This document shows positions 1-6,310 of a stretch of DNA of 13,119 nt, in pieces. Each line of letters starts with the position of its first letter. Positions within the stretch are counted from its first letter, which is position 1. The notes below the pieces were generated by a model. It had not been told where the DNA came from. It ran no database searches and saw only the letters and a list, made by a program, of their open reading frames with translations. Position numbers and translations under genes: made by a program. The stretch is from Gammaproteobacteria bacterium (lineage in GTDB: Bacteria > Pseudomonadota > Gammaproteobacteria > QOAV01): NCBI GenBank assembly GCA_027067235.1, contig JALXFQ010000380.1, forward strand, positions 1 through 13,119, read 5' to 3'.

Positions 1-2
1 GC

Positions 3-92
3 GGAAACAGCTTTTTAGCGAAACTCATCGGCAAGGCCACCGGCGCTGTGCTGATTGCGCTGGGCTTGCGTCTGGCCATGACACAGCGTTAG
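3..92 (+). CDS. C-terminal end of a probable LysE/RhtB-family exporter (partial)
   Basis: An open frame enters from the left edge in frame 3 and stops at TAG 90-92, giving 29 residues. They include the stretch GKATGAVLIALGLRLAMTQR. A hydrophobic helix with a GAxLIxLGLRLA pattern just before a short polar end is typical of the last membrane segment of LysE/RhtB amino-acid exporters. The identification rests on this tail only. It ends 8 bases before the stop of the convergent small CxxC gene on the other strand, with no room for a separate terminator between them. Confidence 0.55.
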   Translation, partial: GNSFLAKLIGKATGAVLIALGLRLAMTQR

Positions 93-100
93 CCTGGCTA

Positions 101-463
101 TCAACACCCCATGCAGCGGGCCTTCAGCAAGGCTCTTAGTTCATCCACCGAATTAACCGCATCAATATCCTTGCGGCTGAGGCAGGGCGTCAGTTCGCCG
201 TTGTTATCGACAAAAATAGCGGGCAAGCTCGTCTTAATGTTGGGATAGGCCGCTAAAAATGCATCCCGGTGCATGAATTCACACTCAATATCCAGGCTTT
301 CCAGATAATCGCGCCATTCATCACGTTGCCGGAATGTGCCGTGGGTGATGGCGCAAAGCTGGCACGGGTAGGTGTCTGGCGACAGTAATTTGTGCGCTAT
401 ATCAGTGAGAGTATTGAACAGCCCGCTGTCAGCATTGTAGACAAAAACCAGTTTCAAAGGCAT
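101..463 (-). CDS. Small conserved protein with two CxxC motifs, possibly thioredoxin-like; last gene of the arsenosugar operon
   Basis: A 120-residue soluble protein with no signal peptide or membrane segment. I recognise the general pattern (VYNADSG near the start, then YPCQLCAITHG) from uncharacterised bacterial proteins that are sometimes labelled 'GTPase', but no P-loop is visible and that label looks unfounded. Cysteines lie at 34 and 37 (CQLC), 61, 94, and 117 and 120 (CMGC at the very C-terminus). The segment SLPAIFVDNNG (79-89) resembles the cis-proline strand of thioredoxin folds, so a thiol or metalloid-binding role is possible but inferred. Its ATG (463-461) overlaps the end of the upstream DUF2064 gene by 10 bases and has no strong ribosome site of its own, so translation is probably coupled. 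It may also simply be a passenger at the operon's end. Confidence 0.8.
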   Translation of the reverse strand: MPLKLVFVYNADSGLFNTLTDIAHKLLSPDTYPCQLCAITHGTFRQRDEWRDYLESLDIECEFMHRDAFLAAYPNIKTSLPAIFVDNNGELTPCLSRKDIDAVNSVDELRALLKARCMGC

Positions 464-1062
464 TGGTGCTCGGGGTAGAGGGCAAGATCGGCGGGTGTAT
501 CCAGATCATGCAGGGGCGGCAGTTCACGCCATTGCAGGCGCAGACTGGCAAGTCTGTCCCGGGTCATGGCCAGCACCCGGTCGCTGCCCCACGGCATGTC
601 AGAAAAAAGCCCGGGAGCGGGTTTTTTCAGGCCGATCAGAATGTAACCGCCATCGACCGTCGGGCCCAGCACCGCATCGGAGTCGTTGCCGAGAGTGGTT
701 ATGGCCGCCCGCAGATAGGTGGCGTACATGTCCGGGCAATCAGAACCGACTAGCACGGCGGCAGCAGCCGATGTCAGCGCCTGCGACAGGGCGTTGGCCA
801 TGCGCTCGCCCAGGTCGGCGCCTCGCTGGTCGTGGAAGGGAATGGCGTAGCGTTTGCGGAAAGGCTCGAACGCGACATGAACGGCGCGTGGCGAGCCGTA
901 CAGTTCGCAGGGTATTTCGGTTGCCATGGCTGTTTTAAGCGTGCGGTGCAACAGCCGCGCCTGCAGCGCCGCCGCGCCCTGTGCGCCGAGAGCCGGGATC
1001 AGCCGGGTTTTCACGTCTCCCGGAACAGGTGCTTTGGAAAAGATGATGATCTTGCTGTTCAC
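454..1062 (-). CDS. TIGR04282-type (DUF2064) glycosyltransferase of arsenosugar biosynthesis
   Basis: A 202-residue GT-A-like nucleotidyl/glycosyltransferase. The N-terminus carries the nucleotide-binding signature IIIFSKAPVPGDVKTRL (5-21). VGSDCPDM (105-112) is the metal-binding acidic loop, GPTVDGGY (133-140) the second conserved block, and LHDLDTPADL (184-193) the family's C-terminal signature. The frame stays open a further 57 codons upstream, but that part is unconserved. The chosen GTG start at 1062-1060 places the signature at residue 5 and overlaps the stop of the preceding glycosyltransferase as GTGA, a classic coupling arrangement. The family is repeatedly found beside ArsS and the TIGR04283 transferase, and is thought to help build the sugar part of arsenosugars. 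The exact donor and acceptor are not known from the sequence. Confidence 0.9.
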   Translation of the reverse strand: MNSKIIIFSKAPVPGDVKTRLIPALGAQGAAALQARLLHRTLKTAMATEIPCELYGSPRAVHVAFEPFRKRYAIPFHDQRGADLGERMANALSQALTSAAAAVLVGSDCPDMYATYLRAAITTLGNDSDAVLGPTVDGGYILIGLKKPAPGLFSDMPWGSDRVLAMTRDRLASLRLQWRELPPLHDLDTPADLALYPEHQCL

Positions 1063-1730
1063 CGGTAGCGCCTTGCCAGTTCTTCCGGGCGAACACCGCA
1101 ACACCAGGCCAGGCGCAGTCGCCACATGAGCAAGATAGTGCGCAGAATGCCGCGCTGCTCCCAGCGGCGGCTGGAGGTGACGAGCGCAGTGGCGATGCGT
1201 GCAGGGCGCTGGCGGCGTTTCAGACGGCCGCACAGTTCAATATCTTCCATCAGCGGCAGATCGGCAAAACCACCGGCGTCATGGAATAGTTCTCTGGTAA
1301 CAAAAATGCCCTGGTCGCCAGTGGCGATGGCAGTCAGACAGGTGCGCAGATTCATGCCGGCTTCAACCATTCTCAACAGTGGATGACGGCCTGACAGGCG
1401 TACGTGAAAATATCCCCAGCGGTGAGCCATTTTTACCACGCTATGGCGTATCAGTAAATCCGGGTTCCCGGGTGCCAGGGTGTCGGCATGAAGAAACCAC
1501 AGTATGTCGCCGCGGGCATGTCCGGCGCCGGCGTTCATCTGCCGGGCGCGTCCGCGTCTGGCGTGCACGATTTTATCTACCAGAGACACGGCCAGCAGGC
1601 AGGTGGCGTCCGTGCTGCCGCCATCGACCAGAACCACCTCGTTACCGCGCTTGCGCATGGCCTGCAGGCGTTGCAGCATGGCCACGATGCAGTTTTCCTC
1701 GTTCAGCGCCGGAACGATGACGGAGATCAT
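1059..1730 (-). CDS. TIGR04283-type family 2 glycosyltransferase of arsenosugar biosynthesis
   Basis: A 223-residue cytoplasmic GT2-fold enzyme. MISVIVPALNEE (1-12) and VDGGSTD (35-41) are the nucleotide-sugar-binding elements. LHADT (80-84) supplies the metal-binding acid in place of a DxD. GDQGIFV (138-144), EDIEL (162-166) and RRW (188-190) match the GDxG / ED / RxxRW pattern of the family. A longer frame reaches 1781 but its extra 17 residues are arginine-rich and unconserved. The ATG at 1730 has a GGAG ribosome site about 8 bases upstream and overlaps the arsS stop as ATGA. Known members sit next to ArsS and the DUF2064 transferase. Together they presumably glycosylate or process the arsenoribose made by ArsS; the precise step is inferred. 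Confidence 0.92.
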   Translation of the reverse strand: MISVIVPALNEENCIVAMLQRLQAMRKRGNEVVLVDGGSTDATCLLAVSLVDKIVHARRGRARQMNAGAGHARGDILWFLHADTLAPGNPDLLIRHSVVKMAHRWGYFHVRLSGRHPLLRMVEAGMNLRTCLTAIATGDQGIFVTRELFHDAGGFADLPLMEDIELCGRLKRRQRPARIATALVTSSRRWEQRGILRTILLMWRLRLAWCCGVRPEELARRYR

Positions 1731-2689
1731 GTCAGAGCTCCGCCGCAACTGGAGCCTTGTCCGGCGGTACAGCCGTAACAATGATCGGCAATACGCACGG
1801 GGTGGTTGACCAGGCTGTTCGCATCCAGATCATCCACAGTCGCGGGCAGGCTGTTTCCCGGCTCTAGCGCCAGTCCCAGAGCCTGATTGAAGTCGCAGTC
1901 GAAGAGCCTGCCACGCCAGTCCACGCTGATCAGGTGACGACACATGACCGCGTCCAGGTTGGCTTTGCGGTGAGATGATTTCAGCAATTTCATGTAATCG
2001 TCAAACTGGTTGCCGGAGATGAGCATGCTGCCAAAGCGCTGTATCGGCAGGTTGGCCAGAACCAGCAGGCGATCGAAGCGAATGCCGAATCGCTGCAGCA
2101 ATTCGCGTTTGTAATCGGCTTCCAGTTTGCTCTGCTGCGGAGGCAGAAACGGCCCGGCGGGGTTATATACCAGATTCAGGATCAGCTTGCTGCCATCCTG
2201 TGCGTAGCCCAGATGGTTAAGCTTTTTCAGCATCCGTATGCTGGACTGATAGACACCGCTGCCACGCTGCCCATCCACGTTTTGTTCCCGATAGCAGGGC
2301 AGGGAGGAAACGACTTCAACCCGGTTGTCCGCCAGAAATGCCGCCATGTCCTCCATGCCGGGCTGTTCCAGCACGGTAAGATTGCAGCGGTCGATGACAT
2401 GTACGCCCATCGCCCTGGCGGTCTCCACCAGATAGGGGAAACGCGGATTCAGTTCCGGTGCGCCGCCGGTGAGGTCGAGGTTTTCAATGCCGGTTCTCTG
2501 CAGCGCCGCCAGGACCTGCCCGACCGTTTCGCGGGTCATGATTTCAGAGCGTTTCGGTCCGGCGTTGACATGGCAATGCTGACATTGCTGATTGCACAGA
2601 TAGCCCATATTGACCTGTAGTGTGCGGATGCCTTTGCGACGCAGCGGCGGAAAATCGCTGGGCTGAAGCCGGGGCAGAACAGGCAGCAT
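1727..2689 (-). CDS. arsS: Arsenosugar biosynthesis radical SAM protein ArsS
   Basis: A 320-residue radical SAM enzyme. CNQQCQHC supplies the CxxxCxxC cysteines (32, 36, 39) that hold the SAM-cleaving 4Fe-4S cluster. LTGGAPELNP (73-82) is the GGE-like SAM-binding strand followed by the family's PELNP motif. Late cysteines at 250, 265, 304, 307 and 315 (HCYGCTAGQGSSCGG) fit an auxiliary cluster or a C-terminal cysteine-rich region typical of ArsS. ArsS joins the 5'-deoxyadenosyl group to dimethylarsenite-level arsenic, which gives the arsenoribose core. The frame opens 26 codons earlier, inside the VTT gene. The ATG at 2689 is preferred because it leaves a 4-base gap to the upstream stop and a normal N-terminus (PxLxPSDFPPLRR). 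The ribosome site is weak, so coupling to the upstream gene is likely. Its usual partner, the arsenite methyltransferase ArsM, is not in this window. Confidence 0.95.
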   Translation of the reverse strand: MLPVLPRLQPSDFPPLRRKGIRTLQVNMGYLCNQQCQHCHVNAGPKRSEIMTRETVGQVLAALQRTGIENLDLTGGAPELNPRFPYLVETARAMGVHVIDRCNLTVLEQPGMEDMAAFLADNRVEVVSSLPCYREQNVDGQRGSGVYQSSIRMLKKLNHLGYAQDGSKLILNLVYNPAGPFLPPQQSKLEADYKRELLQRFGIRFDRLLVLANLPIQRFGSMLISGNQFDDYMKLLKSSHRKANLDAVMCRHLISVDWRGRLFDCDFNQALGLALEPGNSLPATVDDLDANSLVNHPVRIADHCYGCTAGQGSSCGGALT

Positions 2690-2693
2690 CGCG

Positions 2694-3338
2694 TCAGCGT
2701 CTGAACAGGCCCGCCAGACGCGGCAGGAAAGCGGCGAAGGCCAACAGAGCCAGGGCCAGCAGGGCATTTCGAATCAGGTTCTCGCCGCCACTGATGGCTT
2801 CGCGCCCGGCGTAGCCCAGCCAGGTATAGGCCAGTGCGCCGGGAATCATGAAAATGAACGACGCGACCGCATAATGGCTCAGGCGAATGCGCGTCAGGCC
2901 GAGGGCGTAATTCAGCAGATTGAACGGGAACAGCGGCACCAGGCGAGTAAAGGCGACAAAGCGCCAGCCTTCTTTTTCCACGCCGCGGATGAGCTGTTTC
3001 AGGCGACCGCCCGCCTTTTTGCCGACCCAGTCGGCGGCCAGGTGGCGGGCGATGACAAAAGCCAGCGTCGCGCCCAGCGTCGCGCCGAGGAGATTGTACA
3101 GCGTCCCCCAGAGCGGGCCGAACAGCGCGCCGCCGCTGAGAGTCAGAATGGAGCCGGGCAGGAACAGCGCCGTTGCCAGCGCGTAAATGGCGATGAACGC
3201 CAGCGGGCCGATTGCGCCAGCGCTTTCTACCCAGTGCTGCAGGGCGGTAGCGTCGAAACGATCACGATACAGGACAACCGTAACAATGCCGGCAATCAGC
3301 GCCGCAAGCAGAAGCAGGCGTCTGGCCGATGTGCTCAT
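2694..3338 (-). CDS. TVP38/TMEM64 (VTT-domain) family membrane protein
   Basis: A 214-residue integral membrane protein. A first helix spans about 8-23 and a VTT domain about 45-180. Family marks are FLPGSILTLSGGALFG (58-73), with the glycine-rich re-entrant region that follows it, and FTRLVPLFPFNLLNYALGL (129-147). The last hydrophobic helix is about 190-208, followed by a basic tail. VTT/DedA proteins include lipid scramblases and undecaprenyl- or phospholipid-handling proteins; the substrate here is unknown. Its ATG overlaps the stop of the upstream hydroxylase gene (ATGA at 3338-3335), and the arsS start follows 4 bases after its stop, so it is embedded in the arsenosugar operon. Genes of this family are recurrent neighbours of arsenosugar clusters. 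A role in moving an arsenic-containing lipid or intermediate is inference. Confidence 0.92.
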   Translation of the reverse strand: MSTSARRLLLLAALIAGIVTVVLYRDRFDATALQHWVESAGAIGPLAFIAIYALATALFLPGSILTLSGGALFGPLWGTLYNLLGATLGATLAFVIARHLAADWVGKKAGGRLKQLIRGVEKEGWRFVAFTRLVPLFPFNLLNYALGLTRIRLSHYAVASFIFMIPGALAYTWLGYAGREAISGGENLIRNALLALALLAFAAFLPRLAGLFRR

Positions 3339-4207
3339 GCGTCATTCTCCGTGTCGCTGTTCTGGCTGTCCCATTGACGGCGATTGATGACGTAGCCGGT
3401 GATTTTTTTGCGGAAGGGAAGGCCCAGCAAGCCAGGCAGCCAGGATACCTGTCTGGGATCGCGGTAGTGATGAATCCCGATGGTCATGTTTTCGTGTCCA
3501 GCCCGTGGTTGATCCCGGTAGGTGCCGAACAAACGGTCCCACCAGGGCAGGTTGAAGCCGAAATTGCTGTTGGCTTCGTCGTCTTCCACGGAATGATGCA
3601 CCCGGTGCATGTCCGGCGTGACTACGAACAGACGCAAAACGCGGTCGATGCCCGCCGGTATTTTCACGTTGCCGTGGTTGAACATGGCGGTGGCGTTCAG
3701 CAGTACCTCGAAGACGATAACAGCAACAACAGGCGGGCCGAGCAGCGTAATCGCCGCGAACTTGATCAGCATGGACAGGATGATCTCGATGGGGTGGAAA
3801 CGCGCCCCGGTAGTCACGTCATAATCCAGATCGGCGTGATGCACCCGGTGCAGCCGCCACAGCATCGGAACGGCATGTACCATGACGTGTTGCAGGTAAA
3901 TAACGAAATCCAGCGCGATGACCGCCACCACAGCCGCTACCGGGAAGGGAACAGAATAAACATTCAGCAGGCCCCAGCCCTGTTTTTGCGCCAGTGCAGC
4001 CATGCCCACGGCAGCGGCCGGGAACAGCAGGCGCAGCACAAAACTGTTGAGAAAAACCAGGCCGATATTGTTCAGCCAGCGCACGCCTCTGGATGTGGTC
4101 AGCGCTCGCCGGGGAGAAAGAACCTCCCAGATCGCCATGACGACGAAAATGCCGAAAAAAAAGCTGAGCCGGATAGCGATTTCATTTTGGGTCAGAAATT
4201 CAGTCAT
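3335..4207 (-). CDS. Sterol desaturase / fatty acid hydroxylase family membrane protein
   Basis: A 290-residue membrane-bound di-iron oxygenase and the first gene of the arsenosugar operon. Hydrophobic helices lie at about 12-30, 47-70, 88-106 and 141-172. The histidine clusters of the family are all present: QHVMVH (H107, H111), LHRVHH (H120, H123, H124), FNHGN (H178) and MHRVHH (H201, H204, H205), followed by NFGFNLPWWDRLFGTY (215-230). Such enzymes use oxygen and two irons to hydroxylate or desaturate lipids, sterols or carotenoids; the substrate cannot be told. The ATG at 4207 has no recognisable ribosome site, because an inverted-repeat element begins 6 bases upstream. There is no in-frame alternative start upstream (a TAA occurs within six codons); an internal Met at 24 is possible. 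The divergent ArsR-type regulator probably controls the block. Confidence 0.93.
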   Translation of the reverse strand: MTEFLTQNEIAIRLSFFFGIFVVMAIWEVLSPRRALTTSRGVRWLNNIGLVFLNSFVLRLLFPAAAVGMAALAQKQGWGLLNVYSVPFPVAAVVAVIALDFVIYLQHVMVHAVPMLWRLHRVHHADLDYDVTTGARFHPIEIILSMLIKFAAITLLGPPVVAVIVFEVLLNATAMFNHGNVKIPAGIDRVLRLFVVTPDMHRVHHSVEDDEANSNFGFNLPWWDRLFGTYRDQPRAGHENMTIGIHHYRDPRQVSWLPGLLGLPFRKKITGYVINRRQWDSQNSDTENDA

Positions 4208-4213
4208 ATTGTT

Positions 4214-4274
4214 GGGGCGGATTTATCCGCCCAATCTTCCTTTGGCTTATCCTTCGGGCGGATAAATCCGCCCC
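4214..4274. repeat. Miniature inverted-repeat element with 19-bp perfect arms
   Basis: The left arm GGGGCGGATTTATCCGCCC (4214-4232) and right arm GGGCGGATAAATCCGCCCC (4256-4274) are exact reverse complements, separated by 23 bases. Each arm is itself almost palindromic (GGGCGGAT / ATCCGCCC). This looks like a REP/BIME- or MITE-like element rather than a terminator, since there is no T-run on either strand. It fills the space between the divergent hydroxylase and ArsR genes and begins 6 bases from the hydroxylase start codon. In the hydroxylase mRNA it would form a stable hairpin where a ribosome site should be. Confidence 0.9.
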
Positions 4275-4285
4275 TGCGTCTGGCC

Positions 4286-4315
4286 TTGAAACACCAAGGA
4301 CTCATGTCCTATACT
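4286..4315 (+). promoter_or_regulatory. Candidate sigma70 promoter of the ArsR-rhodanese gene
   Basis: The -35 is TTGAAA (4286-4291) and the -10 is TATACT (4310-4315), with an 18-base spacer. Transcription would start near 4321-4323, just ahead of the 22-bp palindrome, so a regulator bound there would block initiation or early elongation. No other good promoter pair is visible between the inverted repeat and the gene. Confidence 0.6.
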
Positions 4316-4330
4316 GGGCCAACGATCTAG

Positions 4331-4352
4331 TATTCAATAGATCTATTGAATA
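4331..4352. promoter_or_regulatory. Perfect 22-bp palindrome, probable ArsR-family operator
   Basis: The half-site TATTCAATAGA is followed directly by its exact reverse complement TCTATTGAATA. AT-rich dyads with TTCAA / TTGAA half-sites are the usual operators of ArsR/SmtB repressors. The site lies about 10 bases after the predicted transcription start and about 20 bases before the preferred ATG of the ArsR-rhodanese gene, an arrangement expected for autorepression. It is also the only clear operator in the divergent region, so it may serve the arsenosugar operon on the other strand as well. Confidence 0.8.
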
Positions 4353-4372
4353 ACGGAAAAGGCGGCAAGTCA

Positions 4373-5035
4373 ATGGCCCGACAGGCAGGGTTCAAACAGC
4401 AGCTGTTCAGCCAGTTTGCGCGTGTGGCGAAAGCGGTGGCCAACGGCAACCGGCTGGAACTGATCGAATATCTGGATCAGGGCGAGCGCAGCGTTGAACA
4501 ACTGGCGAAAGTCTCCGGTCTCAGCGTCGCCAACACCTCCCAGCATCTACAGCAACTGCGGCATTCCGGCCTGGTAACCACGCGCAAGCAAGGCCAGCGG
4601 GTTTATTATCGTCTCAGCGGCGCCGACGTTACCGAGTTGCTGGCGGCGCTGCGCAATACCGCCGAGCGGCATCTGGCCGACGTGGGCCAACTGGTGGACA
4701 CCTACCTGACGGTTAAGGATCAACTGGAGCCGATACCGGCGCAAGAACTGCTCAGCCGCGTTCGCGACGGGCTGGTGACAGTGCTGGATGTACGACCCGC
4801 CGAAGAATACCGGGCAGGTCACTTGCCGGGAGCGATCAATGTACCGCTGTCGAAACTCGAAGAACATCTGGACAATCTGCCCGCCGACAAGGAAGTCGTC
4901 GCCTACTGCCGCGGGCCGCACTGCATTCTCTCGTTCGAGGCGGTGGCAATGCTGCGGGAGAGAGGATTATCGGCGCGGCGGCTGGATGGGGGATTGCCGG
5001 AATGGCGGCAGGAAGGATTGCCGGTGGAGCGGTGA
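4373..5035 (+). CDS. ArsR/SmtB-family repressor fused to a rhodanese domain
   Basis: A 220-residue cytoplasmic regulator. Residues about 10-90 form a winged helix-turn-helix, with SVEQLAKVSGLSVANTSQHL (40-59) as the DNA-reading helices and a wing around 68-81. Residues about 122-217 are a rhodanese domain (VLDVRPAEEYRAGHLPGAIN; loop YCRGPHC; DGGLPEW). The putative catalytic cysteine is C179. The helix 3 ELCVC arsenic-binding motif of classical ArsR is absent, and the only cysteines in the protein are C179 and C184 in the rhodanese loop. The signal is therefore probably read there, for example sulfane sulfur, redox state or an arsenical. The frame also opens at a TTG (4346), but that codon lies inside the operator. 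The ATG at 4373 preceded by AAAAGG is preferred. It diverges from the arsenosugar operon and is its likely regulator. Confidence 0.92.
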   Translation: MARQAGFKQQLFSQFARVAKAVANGNRLELIEYLDQGERSVEQLAKVSGLSVANTSQHLQQLRHSGLVTTRKQGQRVYYRLSGADVTELLAALRNTAERHLADVGQLVDTYLTVKDQLEPIPAQELLSRVRDGLVTVLDVRPAEEYRAGHLPGAINVPLSKLEEHLDNLPADKEVVAYCRGPHCILSFEAVAMLRERGLSARRLDGGLPEWRQEGLPVER

Positions 5036-5055
5036 AGGTGATTGGTGGGAGGTTG

Positions 5056-5183
5056 GAGAAGATAAGTTATGTGTCCCCGAATCCCTGAGAAGATAAGTTA
5101 TGTGTCCCCGAATCCCCCGAATCCCACCCATGTGTCCCCGAATCCCACCCGAATCCCATGTGTCCCCGAATCCCTCCCCGAAT
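5056..5183. repeat. Cluster of direct repeats with core ATGTGTCCCCGAATCCC
   Basis: Four full copies of the 17-base core lie at 5069-5085, 5100-5116, 5130-5146 and 5158-5174. Partial CCCGAAT copies lie between and after them (5115-5125, 5147-5157, 5176-5183). The first two full copies belong to a longer exact 30-base direct repeat (5056-5085 and 5087-5116) that begins GAGAAGATAAG. The spacings are irregular (31, 30 and 28 bases between cores), which suggests slippage or stepwise insertion of a small element. The cluster fills the gap between the ArsR-type gene and the AT-rich beta-propeller gene. No gene or promoter is evident inside it. Confidence 0.9.
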
Positions 5184-5211
5184 TTTCCTGCTCACAGTAT
5201 GATAATCAACC

Positions 5212-6207
5212 ATGAATTCATCTAAACGAAAATACTCGAGTATCATATTCGCGGTATTGCTGGCATCACCGTCAATGGCTGCTCAGCCTGAAAGAGCAAT
5301 AATATCGGATTCTATAAAAATTGAAGGTACAGCCCAAAACCCGGAAGGAATAGAGTACGATAAAAACGATGGGTCTTTCCTGTTGTCTTCCATTAACGCT
5401 GCTCCTGTCATTAAAGTCAGTCCTGACGGGGCGTTCAGGAATTTTACAAGTGGTGAAAAATTCCCTTTGTCCACAGCCGGTCTTCAGGTCGATTACAAAA
5501 ACAATCGACTTTTGGCGGCCGCCTTCAATGGCGCGGAGTTGTTTGATAATGATCCGAAAACAAAAGGAACGGCTCATCTGCGGATCTATAATCTGAAAAC
5601 CGGGGTGATACAGAAAGATATTGACTTGTCTCCCCTGGCGCCTGATGCAAGTGCTTATTTCGCAAATGATGTTGCCGTAGATGATGATGGTAATGCTTAC
5701 GTGTCGGACTGGTACGCAAAAGTTATCTACAAAGTAGATTTGAATGGAAACGCGTCTCTCTTTTGGGTCGATAAAACGGGAATTCCAGGCGGGCCGAATG
5801 GCCTGGACTTTCATCCCGATGGCTATCTGTTGGTCTCTGTCCTCAATGTAAATGATAAATTTATTTACACCGATTATGGGTTGGTCAAGATTCCAGTCGA
5901 TCATCCTGAATCGGCAAAAATCGTAGATATTCAGACCCCGGGATATTCTGGTTTCGATGGAATGGTCGTCAAACCCGACGGGAATGTGGTTGGTATAACG
6001 AACAATGGAATAACGTCTGGTGGGAATATGTTTATTGAATTGTCAGGGAAGAACAACTGGGAGCGCGCTAAGGTAATAAACGCCAAGGCTATAACACCAA
6101 GTACAACCGTGGCTGTGACGCCTAATAACCAGTATTATGTAGTCAATCAGAATTTCGCTAATGACTATGCATTAAACTGGACTATTGAGAGGGTCAGTTT
6201 CCAGTGA
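5212..6207 (+). CDS. Secreted SMP-30/gluconolactonase-like beta-propeller protein
   Basis: A 331-residue protein with a signal peptide (about 1-24: basic MNSSKRK, hydrophobic IIFAVLLASP, cleavage after SMAA). The mature part shows propeller-blade repeats: NPEGIEYDKNDGSFLLSSIN (38-57), NDVAVDDDGNAYVSDWYAKV (about 152-171), PNGLDFHPDGYLLVS (about 195-209) and FDGMVVKPDGNVVGITNNG (about 248-266). This is the EG-x5-DG-x-LY/VS rhythm of SMP-30, NHL and Ca-dependent lactonase-type propellers, so a periplasmic or secreted hydrolase or binding role is likely; the substrate is unknown. Base composition is plainly more AT-rich than the flanking genes, with codons such as ATA, AAT and TTT frequent, which points to recent acquisition. 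TATGAT sits about 10 bases before the ATG but no full promoter or good ribosome site is clear. It stands alone. Confidence 0.8.
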   Translation: MNSSKRKYSSIIFAVLLASPSMAAQPERAIISDSIKIEGTAQNPEGIEYDKNDGSFLLSSINAAPVIKVSPDGAFRNFTSGEKFPLSTAGLQVDYKNNRLLAAAFNGAELFDNDPKTKGTAHLRIYNLKTGVIQKDIDLSPLAPDASAYFANDVAVDDDGNAYVSDWYAKVIYKVDLNGNASLFWVDKTGIPGGPNGLDFHPDGYLLVSVLNVNDKFIYTDYGLVKIPVDHPESAKIVDIQTPGYSGFDGMVVKPDGNVVGITNNGITSGGNMFIELSGKNNWERAKVINAKAITPSTTVAVTPNNQYYVVNQNFANDYALNWTIERVSFQ

Positions 6208-6310
6208 AAGCGGTTCTGGCAAGGTTTTGGCAGCTATGGAAAGTTATGGGAACACGAGAATAAATTACGATGCCAACCCCCTGCAACATCACCAAAACCA
6301 AACCACCAAC

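Noticed and set aside
4214..4274. The inverted repeat read as a rho-independent terminator
   Set aside because: It lies upstream of both divergent genes rather than after either, and no T-run follows on either strand.
3329..4330. A 333-codon open frame on the + strand opposite the hydroxylase gene
   Set aside because: It is the mirror of the real gene. Its translation is rich in Q, H, R and E with no domain pattern, while the - strand product has all the di-iron histidine motifs.
4346..4372. TTG start for the ArsR-rhodanese protein
   Set aside because: The codon lies inside the palindromic operator without a ribosome site. The ATG at 4373 with AAAAGG upstream fits better.
5056..5183. The repeat cluster read as a small CRISPR array
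   Set aside because: Spacers are absent or made of the same motif, unit spacing is irregular, and no cas genes are present.
6208..6310. Terminator between the propeller gene and greB
   Set aside because: The gap between these convergent genes is C/A-rich on the + strand with no stable hairpin plus T-run on either strand. Nothing else was recognised in it.
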